From: Marimonas lutisalis
GTDB taxonomy: Bacteria; Pseudomonadota; Alphaproteobacteria; Rhodobacterales; Rhodobacteraceae
Direction: 5' to 3'
NCBI RefSeq assembly: GCF_005434965.1
Contig: NZ_SKCI01000001.1
Span: 1,076,952 to 1,140,951, forward strand
Length of the DNA stretch: 64,000 nucleotides
Position numbers and translations under genes: made by a program
In this document: piece by piece, positions 9,761-18,962 of the stretch
Layout: every line of letters begins with the position of its first letter
Position numbering within the stretch: the first letter of the stretch is position 1
The notes under the pieces: model-generated
Database searches by the model: none
What the model was told of the DNA's origin: nothing
What the model saw: the letters and a program-made list of their open reading frames with translations, nothing else

Positions 9761-10133
9761 GCCGGGTGGCGACGAGGTGCTGGTGCGCAATGGCCTGGGC
9801 AGCAGCGCGGTGGACCGGATCGAGCAGTTCGTTTTGAACGGCGATGCGACGACATTGTCAGCGGGCGATCTGCGGGCGCTCTTGCTGGCGCAGCAGCAGA
9901 CCGCGGGCGACGACGTGTTCAACGGCCGTGACATTGCCGAGGCTACCTGGAACCGTCTGGTGCCGGGCAGCGATGACCTGCTGGTCGAGTTCGTCAATGG
10001 CGATAGCGTTCTGGTGATCGGCGGAGCGTCGAACAGCTTCAATGACCGGATCGAGACTTTCACCTTCGACGATGGCAGCCTGACGCACACGGATGTGTTT
10101 GCGCTGATCTGATCGGGTTCGAAAAGCGAAAGA

Positions 10134-10161
10134 GGGCCGCGGTGTTTGCCGCGGCCCTTTT
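10134..10161 (+). terminator. Rho-independent terminator after the adhesin
   Basis: GGGCCGCGG (10134-10142) and CCGCGGCCC (10149-10157) form a 9-bp perfect stem with a six-base loop followed by TTTT. It lies 21 bp after the adhesin stop and just before the convergent TIGR03084 gene. Confidence 0.85.
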
Positions 10162-10169
10162 GCATGGCC

Positions 10170-10967
10170 CTAACGCGCGCGGTGGCGGCTGCCGGGGGCG
10201 GGGGGCGTTTCGGGCGGACCGGCGAAGCATTGCGCATGCGCCATCCAGGTTTCGGCGACAGGACCGGTGACGCGGAGCGCGGTATCGGCCAAGGCGCGGG
10301 TCTGCGTGACAACGGCGGCGAAATCCACCGCCGGGCCGGTGATGGTGTTGGCCGGGTCTTCGCCATAGTCCCATACGGCGCCCGAGGGGGCGGTGAGCGT
10401 GACGCGCGGCATCGCTGCCGGCACCGGCAGGCCATGCACTTGGTGCGACCAGCCGAAGGTGTTGATGCCGAGGACGACGATGTTGCGGATGCGGTCGGAG
10501 TCTTCGCGGGCGCGGCCCAGAAGGTCGAACACCTCGAATCCGTGGGCCCAGGTTTCCATCTGCCGGGCGGTCATCGACGAGCGCGCCGACATCGACGGGC
10601 CCACCCAGGGCAGGCGCGCCTTCGGGTCCATCTGCTGCCAGCGCTGGCCAATGTCGCGGGCCAGCGCGATCCAGGCGGCGCGCAGGTCGGGGCCGCGCGC
10701 CGTGATTTCGGCGTTTTCGATCTCGCGCAGGGTGCCGCCGCGTTCGAACACGGCCATGACGCGCGCGGCGAGATCGGCAAAGGCGGCTTCGTCCTGCGCC
10801 GAAAGATCGGCGGCGCGGTTCCAGAAATGCAGGTGCACGAGAACGTCGTTGATCGTCCAGCCCTTGAACTGGGTCGCGGCATCGAAGGCGCGCGCATCGA
10901 GATCCGCGATGGCGGCGTGCAGGACTTCGGATTCTTTGAGAAAATCGGCGGCTTGGGTGAGGGTCAT
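10170..10967 (-). CDS. TIGR03084 family protein (DinB-like fold)
   Basis: A 265-residue protein resembling the TIGR03084 family, whose N-terminal half looks like the metal-binding DinB / mycothiol-dependent maleylpyruvate isomerase fold. The motif GWTINDVLVHLHFWN (residues 36-50) supplies candidate metal-ligand histidines 45 and 47, and a further His is in QMETWAHG. Its start overlaps the end of the carboxylase alpha gene by four bases (ATGA), so it is the last gene of the carboxylase operon. That coupling suggests a role in the same acyl-CoA pathway, but no reaction is known. Confidence 0.75.
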   Translation of the reverse strand: MTLTQAADFLKESEVLHAAIADLDARAFDAATQFKGWTINDVLVHLHFWNRAADLSAQDEAAFADLAARVMAVFERGGTLREIENAEITARGPDLRAAWIALARDIGQRWQQMDPKARLPWVGPSMSARSSMTARQMETWAHGFEVFDLLGRAREDSDRIRNIVVLGINTFGWSHQVHGLPVPAAMPRVTLTAPSGAVWDYGEDPANTITGPAVDFAAVVTQTRALADTALRVTGPVAETWMAHAQCFAGPPETPPAPGSRHRAR

Positions 10968-12940
10968 GTGTCCTCCGCGATGCGGGCGATGAGGGCGCCG
11001 GTGGTGAGCTGATCACCTGGGGCGACATGCAGTTCGGCCAGCGTGCCATCGGCGCCGGCGGTGAGTTGATGTTGCATCTTCATCGCTTCCAGCACGGCGA
11101 TGGTCTGGCCTTTGGCGACGGTGCTGCCCAAGGCGGCCTCGACCGAGACGACGCGCCCCGGCATCGGCGCGGTAATCTGGCCGGGGTGGGCCTCGGCCCC
11201 GTCGCTGGCCCAGGGGCAGTGGCGCGCGGCGTGCAGCGTGGCCGTGCCCAGTTGCAGGTAGAGCCCGCCGGTGCCATCGGGAGCGGTAAAGGCGCGGTGG
11301 CGGGTGCCGTCGATAAGCACGGTCAGGCGGCCCGCGTCGCTGGACAGGACGGTGATCTCGTGCGGCTGTTCGCCCGTGACGGTCCAGTGATCGGGCCCGT
11401 GACAGCGGGCCTGCAGGGCGTGCGTGGTGTCGCCGGCGGAAAGATCGAGCGGAATAGGTAAGCCGCCATCGGAGGCAAAGCCCAAGAGCGTGTCGTCAGG
11501 GAGCGACGAGACCGCGTGGGCCGTCTGCATTTCCGAGCGCAGGAGCAGGGCCGCAGCGAGCGCGAGAATGTCGCTGGCGGGCGGTGTCGCGCGCAGGCCA
11601 TCGGGAAACTCGGTGTCGAGAAAACCGGTGGTGGCACGGCCTTCGGCGAAAGTGGGCGTGTCGAGGATGGCCGAGAGGAAACCCGCGTTGGTGGTGAGGC
11701 CAAGGCAGGCGGTATCGGCAAGCGCCGCGCGCAGCCGCGAGAGCGCAGTGGCGCGGTCGGGGCCGTGGGCAATGATCTTGGCCAGCATGGGGTCGTAATA
11801 TGGACCGATGTCCTGACCCTTGGCGATGCCCGCGTCAGTACGGATGCCATCGCCCGCAGGCGGTGCCCAGAGCGCGACTGTGCCGGTGGCGGGCAGGAAG
11901 CCGTTGGCGGGGTCCTCAGCATAGAGCCGGGCCTCGATCGCGTGGCCGGAAAGCGTGACATCGCCTTGCGAGAGCGGCAGGGGGTCGCCCTGCGCTACGG
12001 CGATCTGAAGGGCGACGAGATCGAGCCCGGTGACAAGTTCGGTGACCGGGTGTTCGACCTGTAGCCGGGTGTTCATTTCGAGAAAATAGAATCGGCCATC
12101 CTCGTCCAGCAGGAACTCGACCGTGCCGGCGCCGAGGTAATTGACGGCGCGGGCGGCCTCGACCGCGACAGCGCCCATCGCGGCGCGCATCTCAGGGGTG
12201 AGGGCAGGGCAGGGGGCTTCTTCGAGCACTTTCTGGTGGCGGCGCTGGACCGAGCAGTCGCGTTCGCCGAGATGAAGCATGGTGCCGTGGCTGTCGGCAA
12301 AGACCTGGATTTCGACGTGGCGGGCATTCTGAATCGCGCGTTCGAGAATGAGCTTGTCCGAGCCGAAGGCATTCTGCGCCTCGTCGCGCGCGCGGGCGAG
12401 GGCGGCGGGCAGATCGGCCGCGTCACGGACAAGGCGCATGCCGCGCCCGCCGCCGCCGGCCGCCGCCTTGACCATGACGGGAAAGCCGATCGCCTGGCCC
12501 TGCGCGATCAGGGCTTCGTCGGATTGATCGTCGCCGTCGTAGCCCGGCACGCAAGGAACGCCGGCGGCCTGCACCGCCTGCTTGGCGCGGGCCTTGTCGC
12601 CCATGATCTCGATCGCGTCGGGGGAAGGGCCTATGAAGGTGAGACCGGCCGCGGCCACCGCGCGCGCGAAATCGGCGTTTTCAGACAGGAAGCCATAGCC
12701 CGGATGGATGGCCTGTGCGCCTGTTGCGCGCGCGGCGTGCAGGATGGCCGACGCGTTCAGGTAACTTTCGCCGGCCGAAGCGGGGCCGATGCAGACCGCC
12801 TGATCGGCCAGCGCGACATGCGGGGCGTCCGCGTCGGCGGTTGAGTGCACGGCGACGGTGATGAGGCCGAGCCCGCGCGCGGTGCGGATGATGCGGCAGG
12901 CGATCTCGCCCCGGTTGGCGACAAGAAGCGTGTCGAACAT
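10964..12940 (-). CDS. Acyl-CoA carboxylase alpha subunit (biotin carboxylase + biotin carrier)
   Basis: A 658-residue biotin-dependent carboxylase subunit that carboxylates biotin with ATP and bicarbonate. The N-terminal biotin carboxylase domain starts with LLVANRGEIACRI. The ATP-grasp glycine-rich loop GGGGRGMRLV is near residues 162-171 and the active-site FLEMNTRLQVEHPVTE near 290. A linker follows, then a biotinyl domain with EAMKMQ (Lys about 621). It sits three bases after its carboxyltransferase partner. The set resembles methylcrotonyl-CoA or geranyl-CoA carboxylases (leucine or terpenoid breakdown) more than propionyl-CoA carboxylase, but substrate identity is not proven. Confidence 0.88.
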   Translation of the reverse strand: MFDTLLVANRGEIACRIIRTARGLGLITVAVHSTADADAPHVALADQAVCIGPASAGESYLNASAILHAARATGAQAIHPGYGFLSENADFARAVAAAGLTFIGPSPDAIEIMGDKARAKQAVQAAGVPCVPGYDGDDQSDEALIAQGQAIGFPVMVKAAAGGGGRGMRLVRDAADLPAALARARDEAQNAFGSDKLILERAIQNARHVEIQVFADSHGTMLHLGERDCSVQRRHQKVLEEAPCPALTPEMRAAMGAVAVEAARAVNYLGAGTVEFLLDEDGRFYFLEMNTRLQVEHPVTELVTGLDLVALQIAVAQGDPLPLSQGDVTLSGHAIEARLYAEDPANGFLPATGTVALWAPPAGDGIRTDAGIAKGQDIGPYYDPMLAKIIAHGPDRATALSRLRAALADTACLGLTTNAGFLSAILDTPTFAEGRATTGFLDTEFPDGLRATPPASDILALAAALLLRSEMQTAHAVSSLPDDTLLGFASDGGLPIPLDLSAGDTTHALQARCHGPDHWTVTGEQPHEITVLSSDAGRLTVLIDGTRHRAFTAPDGTGGLYLQLGTATLHAARHCPWASDGAEAHPGQITAPMPGRVVSVEAALGSTVAKGQTIAVLEAMKMQHQLTAGADGTLAELHVAPGDQLTTGALIARIAEDT

Positions 12941-12943
12941 GGC

Positions 12944-14563
12944 TCAGATCCTTGCCACGCCGAAGGCATTGGGGCTCAGGCTGCGCGTACGGGCCTCGTG
13001 GCAGGTGTCGAGGCAGAAGGCGATGACCTTGCGGCTGTCGCGCGGGTCGATCACGCCGTGATCGAGCACCTGGCCCGAGGTGTAGAACGGGTGGGCCTGG
13101 CTGTCGAAGATCTGCTGAATCCGTGCCTCCTGCGCGGCGAGGCGGGTTTCGTCCACCTCGATCCCCTTGCGCGTGGCACCGGCGCGGGCGACGGCGGACA
13201 TGGTGCGCGCGGCCTGTGCCCCGCCCATCACGCCCGAGCGTGAATTGGGCCAGGCGAAGAGGAAATCGGGCTCATAGGCGACGCCACACATGCCGTAATT
13301 GCCGGCGCCGAAGCTCGATCCGCAGTAGAGCGTGATCTTGGGGACGCGGGCGTTCGAGACCGCCTGGATCATTTTCGAGCCATGCTTGATCATGCCGGCG
13401 CGCTCGTACTCGACGCCGACCATGTAGCCGGTGGTGTTGTTGAGGAAGAGAAGCGGCGTACCGGCCTGGTCGCAGGCCTGGATGAAATGGGTGGCCTTGG
13501 CTGCGCCGTCGGGGTCTATGGGCCCGTTATTGGCGAGGATGCCGATGGCGTGGCCGTGCACGGAAGCCTGGAGGCAGAGCGTGGCGGGGCCGTAGCCGGG
13601 TTTGAATTCGTCGAAATCCGAGCCATCGACCAGCCGCGCGACCAGTTCGCGCGCGTCATAGGGCGTGTGCAGATCGGTGGGGATGATGCCGGCTATTTCG
13701 TCGGGATCGTGGGCCGGGGCGGCGTGGGGCCGGGGCGCACGCGCCGGCATGTCGCGGTTCCAGTCTAGCCGGGCGATGACGCGCCGGGCCTGGGCGATGG
13801 CGTGCACGTCATCTTCGGCCAGGTATTCGACGAGGCCCGAGGTAGTGGCATGCATTTCAGCGCCGCCGAGGTCTGCATCCGGGGTCTTTTCGCCGGTGGC
13901 AGCAAAGACCAGCGCGGAGCCCGCCAGCGCGGCCATGCCGTTAGATTTCACGCCGATCACGTAGTCCGAGAGGCCCGGCATGTAGGCGCCACCGGCGGTC
14001 GAGGGGCCGTGCAGGATGGCGATGGTGGGCAGGCCCGCGGCCGAGAGCCGGGCGAGGTTACGGAAGACGGCGCCGCCGCGGGCCCAGTCGCCCACGCGGT
14101 AGTTCATCAGGTTTGCGCCGGCGCTTTCGACCAGATGGACGAAGGGCAGTTTCTGGCGCAGGGCGATGTCCTGCATCGAGAGCATCGCATCAAGCGACTT
14201 GGGCGAGAGCGCGCCCGCGTTAATGCCGCTGTCATCGACCACGACCATGCAGCGCGTGCCCGAAACGAAGCCGATGCCGCCGATGAAGGTGGAGCCTGGA
14301 ATGGATTTCTCCGGATCGTCCGTATCGGCGAGGTAGCCCGCGAGGCTGTGCAGCCGCAGAAAGGGCAGGCCGGGATCGAGCAGGTGGGCCAGCCGTTCGC
14401 GCGGGGTGATCTGGCCGCGTTCGTGGAAACGTGCGCGGCGTTCCTCGGACTTGCGGGCGGTGCGATCCTCGAGCGCGCGCAACTCGGCTATGGCGGTCAG
14501 CATGGCGGCGCGGTTGACGTCATATCCCGGCGAAGATGGCGTGAGGGTCGGTCCGTTCCACAT
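12944..14563 (-). CDS. Acyl-CoA carboxylase beta subunit (carboxyltransferase)
   Basis: A 539-residue carboxyltransferase that moves the carboxyl group from biotin to an acyl-CoA. Both crotonase-like halves are present: N-terminal GQITPRERLAHLLDPG, VVVDDSGINAGALSPKSL and LVESAGANL, and C-terminal LFLNNTTGYMVG, YCGSSFGAGNYGMCG and PNSRSGVMGG. Start MWNGPTLTP follows a strong GGAGGGG. Length and the paired biotin subunit fit the methylcrotonyl-/geranyl-CoA carboxylase class. It is the promoter-proximal gene of the carboxylase-TIGR03084 operon. No isovaleryl-CoA dehydrogenase or HMG-CoA lyase lies beside it, which is unusual for a leucine-degradation cluster and leaves the substrate open. Confidence 0.87.
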   Translation of the reverse strand: MWNGPTLTPSSPGYDVNRAAMLTAIAELRALEDRTARKSEERRARFHERGQITPRERLAHLLDPGLPFLRLHSLAGYLADTDDPEKSIPGSTFIGGIGFVSGTRCMVVVDDSGINAGALSPKSLDAMLSMQDIALRQKLPFVHLVESAGANLMNYRVGDWARGGAVFRNLARLSAAGLPTIAILHGPSTAGGAYMPGLSDYVIGVKSNGMAALAGSALVFAATGEKTPDADLGGAEMHATTSGLVEYLAEDDVHAIAQARRVIARLDWNRDMPARAPRPHAAPAHDPDEIAGIIPTDLHTPYDARELVARLVDGSDFDEFKPGYGPATLCLQASVHGHAIGILANNGPIDPDGAAKATHFIQACDQAGTPLLFLNNTTGYMVGVEYERAGMIKHGSKMIQAVSNARVPKITLYCGSSFGAGNYGMCGVAYEPDFLFAWPNSRSGVMGGAQAARTMSAVARAGATRKGIEVDETRLAAQEARIQQIFDSQAHPFYTSGQVLDHGVIDPRDSRKVIAFCLDTCHEARTRSLSPNAFGVARI

Positions 14564-14858
14564 GTCGCCCCTCCCAAGGCATGATGGCTGGGCACGACGA
14601 TAGGAAGGGCGCGCGCGCAGGGCAAGCAGGGGCGCACGCGACGTGGCGTTTCGAGCCCAGGGGACCTATGAGATGGAGGACGGCCGGGTTTTGGAATGGA
14701 CGTTCCGGGGTCTGCGGGTGCGTGCGCTCGTCCTAGGATTGTTGAGTTGTATCAAAGACATTTGCGGAACATGGACTAGACTTTGCGTGGTCAAGTATTC
14801 TGTTATTGCTTTGCGGAATACGGGCCAAGGCGATTCCGGCACAAGAGGACGACACCGC

Positions 14859-16297
14859 ATGACGAAGGCTGAAAGCATCACAACTCGGGTGGGTAGGGCA
14901 ACGCATATTCGTGCGGCGCTTGGTGCCATGCTGATTGCCAGTGCCCTGTCGATGGGTGCTGCAGGCTATGCACAAACCGCGGTGGATGCCGTGCCCGCGG
15001 TGGAAGAGGCCAACAATGCGCTGTGGTCGGACCCAGATGCGGAAACCGTGGCGCGCGCCCGGCAGGTGCTTGAGGCTGCGGCGGCCGGCGGTGACAGCGA
15101 GGCCCGGTATCGCCTGGGGCAGCACCTGCTGAATGGCTGGGTGCTGGAGCGCGACACCGAACAGGGTTTGGCATGGCTGGACCGCGCGGCGAAGGCGGGC
15201 CATGCCGCAGCCCAGGCGGAACTGGGCCAGGTTTACCTGTGGGGCAAGCTGGTGCCCGCGGACCCGGACCGCGCCGAGGAGTTGCTGGCCGCCGCGGCGG
15301 ACAAGGGAGATGTCACGGCCCAGCGTGTGCTGGGCGAGCAGTTGGTGGGAGGCTGGACCCTGCCGCGCGATGTGGTGCGCGGCCAGAGCCTGCTGGCGCA
15401 GGCAATCGCGCAGGGGGATGCGGCGGCGCATGTCGCGCTGGGCAAGCTGTTGATGTACGGCACGGGGCTGGACATGGACAAAGCCCAGGCACTGGCCCAT
15501 TTCGAGGCCGCCGCCGAGGGCGGCAATGGTCACGGGCTGGCCGTGTATGGCGAAGACCTGATGTGGAAGTTTACGGCGCCCGAGGATGCGGAGGCGATGC
15601 TCGTGCGTGCCGGTGAGATGGGCGCGAGCGAAGCCTGGGTCGCGTTGGCGCACGGGGCCATGTACGGCTACCTGGGCGGCGGGTCGGTGTCGCGCGCGAA
15701 GTTCGCCGGTTATGCCGCCAAGGCGCGCGGCGGGCGAGGATGAAATCGAGGTCTACGAGGCCACGCGCAACATGTGGGGAATCAACATGCGCGCCGACGG
15801 GCCCGAGACGATCGCCCGCCTGCGCCATGCCGCCGACGGTGGCAACGCGGCAGCGGCCGGGTTCCTGATCGAGCTATTGCAGGATGGCAATGATCTGAAC
15901 CTGCGTCGCGATCTGGACGCCGCCGGGGAAGCCCTGGCGCTCTATGGCAAGCTATTGAGTGAAAAGGCGCGCAGGAGCAATATGCGCTGACGCTGAAGGC
16001 GGCGGGGGCAGAGGGGCCGGAGGCCTATGCGGCGGTGGCCGAAGCCTATGCGGCGCAGCCACAATTGGTATCCGCATGGTTCGCCCAGGAGATCATCAAG
16101 GCCACCCCCAACGTCGCCTTTACATCCTTCAGCGCCGGTTCCGCGACGCGGGCAGCTATGCCGGTCCGCTGGACGGTTATGCGACACGCGAGACCTTGCG
16201 GGCGGTTTACAAGGCCTGCCTGAAACTCGACCGGTCCGAGCGCTGCGACGACAGCGTGATGCGGCCCGACATTCTATCGGAACTTCTGGTGCGTTAA
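14859..16297 (+). pseudogene. Frameshifted exported Sel1-repeat protein
   Basis: A signal-peptide-bearing protein of about 480 residues starts at 14859 (MTKAESITT; hydrophobic core GAMLIASALSMGAAGYA). It contains Sel1-like helical repeats (AGHAAAQAELGQVYLWG, KGDVTAQRVLGEQLVGG, QGDAAAHVALGKLLMYG). A C-terminal segment GSYAGPLDGYATRETL resembles a peptidoglycan-binding type 1 domain. The reading frame is lost three times: an extra G near 15732-15734, a missing G near 15966 and a missing T near 16119-16121; restoring each gives continuous protein to TAA 16297. It immediately precedes nucleotide-sugar and glycosyltransferase genes, so it probably served a polysaccharide secretion module. All three lesions are in short homopolymers, so sequencing error is possible. 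Confidence 0.75.
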
Positions 16298-16628
16298 CCA
16301 ACGGTAAGGATGTGGGACCGGTGCGGGCAACCACGATTGCAGAGCATGGCAAAACGCGAATCGGTCACAGCGGAAATCCTGCCTTTTGAGAAGGTTACCC
16401 AGCGTAAGTCGTTCAATTTTACAATCTTAAATTGTGATCTTGAGCGGTGAGTCGGCGTATAGGTGGATAGCTGCGCAGGAAAATTAGACAAATGGCGAAA
16501 CTGTGCAGGTAAGACCGCGCAGAAATGTTTAGAGTTAATGTCTTTCAGACTGGTTAGTTTAAATTGGGAAAATTGGGGGCTTCTCCGGCGGAGCCTGCGG
16601 CCGAGTTTCGGCAGATTGGGGAAACGAC
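16298..16628. other. AT-rich intergenic region before the sugar-nucleotide genes
   Basis: These 331 bases are clearly more AT-rich than their surroundings and contain no plausible gene. They include an inverted repeat (CAATTT/AAATTG around 16420-16440) and several TTAA/TTTA tracts near 16530-16560. The likely role is the promoter region of the nucleotide-sugar genes beginning at 16629. No terminator with a T tract was found for the preceding gene. Confidence 0.4.
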
Positions 16629-17666
16629 ATGATTGAACGAAAGACATTTCATCCGGAATTCCGGGAAGACCTGTCTCAGGAGACCGGAAAGACCGTCTTG
16701 GTAGCGGGGGGACGGGATTTATCGGGTCAAATCTGAGCCATCGCCTGATTGAACAGGGCGACAGGGTAATCTGCGTCGACAATATGGAGACGGGGCGGCA
16801 CGAGAACATCGCTGCGTTGCTGGCCCACCCGAGTTTCAAGTTTTTCAGGTACGACATCATCGAGCCTTTCTCTGTCGCGGGACCAGTGGACCGGATTTAC
16901 AACCTGGCCTGTCCCGGCTCGCCACCGAAATACCAGATCGATCCGATCCATACGTTCAAGACGTCGATCATCGGCGGGATGAACCTGCTTGAACTGGCCG
17001 AGGAGAAATCGGCGCGTATCCTGCAGAGTTCGACCTCGGAGGTGTATGGTGATCCGGATATTTCGCCGCAACCCGAGGACTACCGCGGACTTGTGAATAC
17101 TGTCGGCCCGCGTGCTTGTTATGACGAGGGCAAGCGCTGTGCGGAGACGCTGTTTCATGAAATGCACGAGCGGGCAGGCGTCGATACGCGGATTGCACGG
17201 ATATTCAACACCTATGGCCCGCAGATGGACCCCGAGGATGGACACGTGGTGTCCAACTTCATCATGCAGGCCTTTACCGGCGAAGACCTGACGGTGTATG
17301 GCGATGGCCAGCAGACGCGGTCTTTCTGTTATATCGAGGACATGCTGGACGCGTTGACCGCATTGATGGAAGCAGACGAGGTGATCAGTTCGATCGAAGA
17401 CCCTGTAAACCTTGGCAATCCCCGGGGAATTCACGATGCTGGAACTTGCTGATCTGGTCCTTGAGTTGACCGGGTCGCAGTCGAAACTGGTGTTTTGGGA
17501 CCTGCCGGTCGATGATCCGCGCCAGCGGCGGCCGGACATTACCCGGGCCGGGAAACTGCTGGGCTGGGCGCCCCGTGTGCCGCTGCGCGACAGATTGGGC
17601 CCGACCATTGCATATTACCGAAGCGAGTTGGCGCGCCGGCAGTTGGGTTTTGGGGATGTTGCTTGA
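16629..17666 (+). pseudogene. Frameshifted UDP-glucuronate decarboxylase (UXS type)
   Basis: A GDP/UDP-sugar SDR enzyme that would convert UDP-glucuronate to UDP-xylose. ATG 16629 gives [14 protein letters not shown] and [10 protein letters not shown]. One base is missing around 16705-16718 in the NAD-binding GGxGFIGS loop. The frame then reads correctly through [22 protein letters not shown] and [10 protein letters not shown] until an extra C in the run 17420-17423 (NLGNPGEFTM). It finishes [11 protein letters not shown] and ends at 17666. About 345 residues when repaired, normal for the family. Its stop overlaps the galE start by four bases. Both lesions are in homopolymers, so real loss and sequencing error need separating. 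Confidence 0.8.
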
Positions 17667-18655
17667 AACCAAGTGGTAACCAGTCGGTTCTTGTTACGGG
17701 CGGCGCGGGATATATCGGCAGCCATGCATGCAAGGCGCTGGCGCGGGCGGGGTTCCGGCCGGTGGTCTATGATAACCTGTCGCGCGGGCATGCCGACGCG
17801 GTGAAATGGGGGCCGCTGGTCCAAGGAGACCTGAACGATACCGCGCTGCTGAGCGAGACGTTGAGGGCCCACGAGATCGATGCGGTGATGCATTTCGCGG
17901 CCTTCGCCTATGTCGGTGAAAGCGTGAGCGACCCGGGGCTTTACTATGCGAACAATGTCGGCGGGATGATCTCGCTCTTGTCGGCGATGGCGCAGGAAGG
18001 CGTGGGCCGGATCGTTTTTTCGTCGAGCTGCGCAACCTATGGCATCCCCGAGCGCCAGCCGATTTCGGAGGAGGCGCCGCAGGAAACGATCAACCCCTAT
18101 GGCCGTACCAAGCTGATCTGCGAGCGGATGCTGCGCGATGCGGCGGCGGCCACGGGTCCGCGTTATGTTGCGCTGCGCTATTTCAACGCCGCGGGGGCCG
18201 ACCCCGAGGGTGAAATCGGCGAGCGCCATGACCCGGAAACGCATATCCTGCCGCTGGCGCTGATGGCGACGACCGGGCAGGCGGAGTTGCAGGTATTCGG
18301 AACGGATTACCCGACGCCGGACGGCACCTGCATTCGCGATTACATCCATGTGGACGATCTGGCCCGGGCCCGTGTTCTGGCGGTCGAGCATCTGCTGGAG
18401 GGCAAGGAAAGCCTTGCATTGAACCTAGGAACCGGGCAGGGCCATTCGGTGATGGAAGTGATCAAGTCAGTCGAACGCGTGACCGGGCGCGCGGTGGCCT
18501 GGAAGGCCGCGCCGCGTCGGGACGGCGATCCGGCCGAACTGACGGCGGATCCGTCCCGCGCGGAACAGGTGTTGGGGTTTCGCGCGCAGTATACCGACCT
18601 TGATGAGATCGTGGCGCATGCCGCGCCATGGTTTGGCCAACCCGGTGGGAAATGA
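17663..18655 (+). CDS. galE: UDP-glucose 4-epimerase
   Basis: A 330-residue extended short-chain dehydrogenase interconverting UDP-glucose and UDP-galactose. It shows the NAD-binding motif [11 protein letters not shown] (residues 10-20), the substrate/catalytic segment SSSCATYG (about 119-126), the catalytic PYGRTK (Tyr about 147) and [12 protein letters not shown]. Translation probably starts at TTG 17663 within a TTGA overlap with the preceding gene, implying translational coupling; no ATG is better placed. It is the only intact gene of the local polysaccharide set, plausibly because galactose precursors are needed elsewhere. Confidence 0.9.
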   Translation: MKPSGNQSVLVTGGAGYIGSHACKALARAGFRPVVYDNLSRGHADAVKWGPLVQGDLNDTALLSETLRAHEIDAVMHFAAFAYVGESVSDPGLYYANNVGGMISLLSAMAQEGVGRIVFSSSCATYGIPERQPISEEAPQETINPYGRTKLICERMLRDAAAATGPRYVALRYFNAAGADPEGEIGERHDPETHILPLALMATTGQAELQVFGTDYPTPDGTCIRDYIHVDDLARARVLAVEHLLEGKESLALNLGTGQGHSVMEVIKSVERVTGRAVAWKAAPRRDGDPAELTADPSRAEQVLGFRAQYTDLDEIVAHAAPWFGQPGGK

Positions 18656-18962
18656 GCTCGGCGCGAAAGCATCACCCGACATCTGATCCGCGCCCGTTTC
18701 TCGAACCCATGTTCAGCGGCGCGGGCGCGCTGAAATATTACGCGATTACCGGGCTTTGGCTGTTGGCTGCCGGGTGGTTCTGGGCATGGTGGCTACAACC
18801 CGAACACCTGATTGCCCCGGTACGTTTCTGGATCGTGACGGCCGGGATGCTGTGGATCTGGGGGATGCAGCTATACTTCGTGCAGGTGTTCCTGCAGGCG
18901 CGGCGCCCGGCAGCGCCCGATCCGGTGCCGGGGCAATGGCGCGTTGCGATGATCATCACGAA
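18652..18962 (+). pseudogene. Glycosyltransferase N-terminal fragment, cut by IS6 element
   Basis: Starting at ATG 18652 (ATGA overlap with galE), about 103 residues remain. There is a short basic N terminus, two hydrophobic helices (YYAITGLWLLAAGWFWAWW and FWIVTAGMLWIWGMQLYFV) and the beginning of a cytosolic domain, PVPGQWRVAMIITK. This looks like the start of a membrane-bound family 2 glycosyltransferase of the cellulose synthase-like type. The catalytic domain is missing: the sequence runs into the IS6-family element at about 18963 and stops at 18978. No downstream remainder was found in the window. Confidence 0.7.

Larger units (their letters stand above)
5204..10112 (+). pseudogene. Degraded giant RTX/VCBS-repeat adhesin
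   Basis: The open frames together describe one roughly 1,630-residue secreted calcium-binding protein, broken at least three times. GTG 5204 (GAGGA at 5192) opens MRFSFFGRWLNTSDMTVTG. A base missing in the G run 5295-5300 then shifts into GGNDFVDARGGND-type RTX nonapeptides. A second missing base near CCCC 5613-5616 shifts into the long frame to 9614. There a TAA (9612-9614) replaces the Tyr codon of a GxDTYxF repeat. Reading resumes in the same frame to 10112, but the last repeat has lost about 45 codons between NGRD and IAEATWN. Intact homologues are exported by type I secretion and act in adhesion or biofilm. Homopolymer shifts could be sequencing errors; the nonsense codon and deletion are harder to explain that way. 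Confidence 0.8.

Noticed and set aside
5227-10112. The RTX region as a CRISPR array or satellite repeat
   Set aside because: Repeats are 300-390 bp, in coding phase and protein-conserved. There are no short direct repeats with unique spacers anywhere in the window.
14643-14858. Upstream extension of the Sel1-repeat gene
   Set aside because: The 72 extra codons look non-coding, lack a ribosome site and would bury the signal peptide that starts at 14859.
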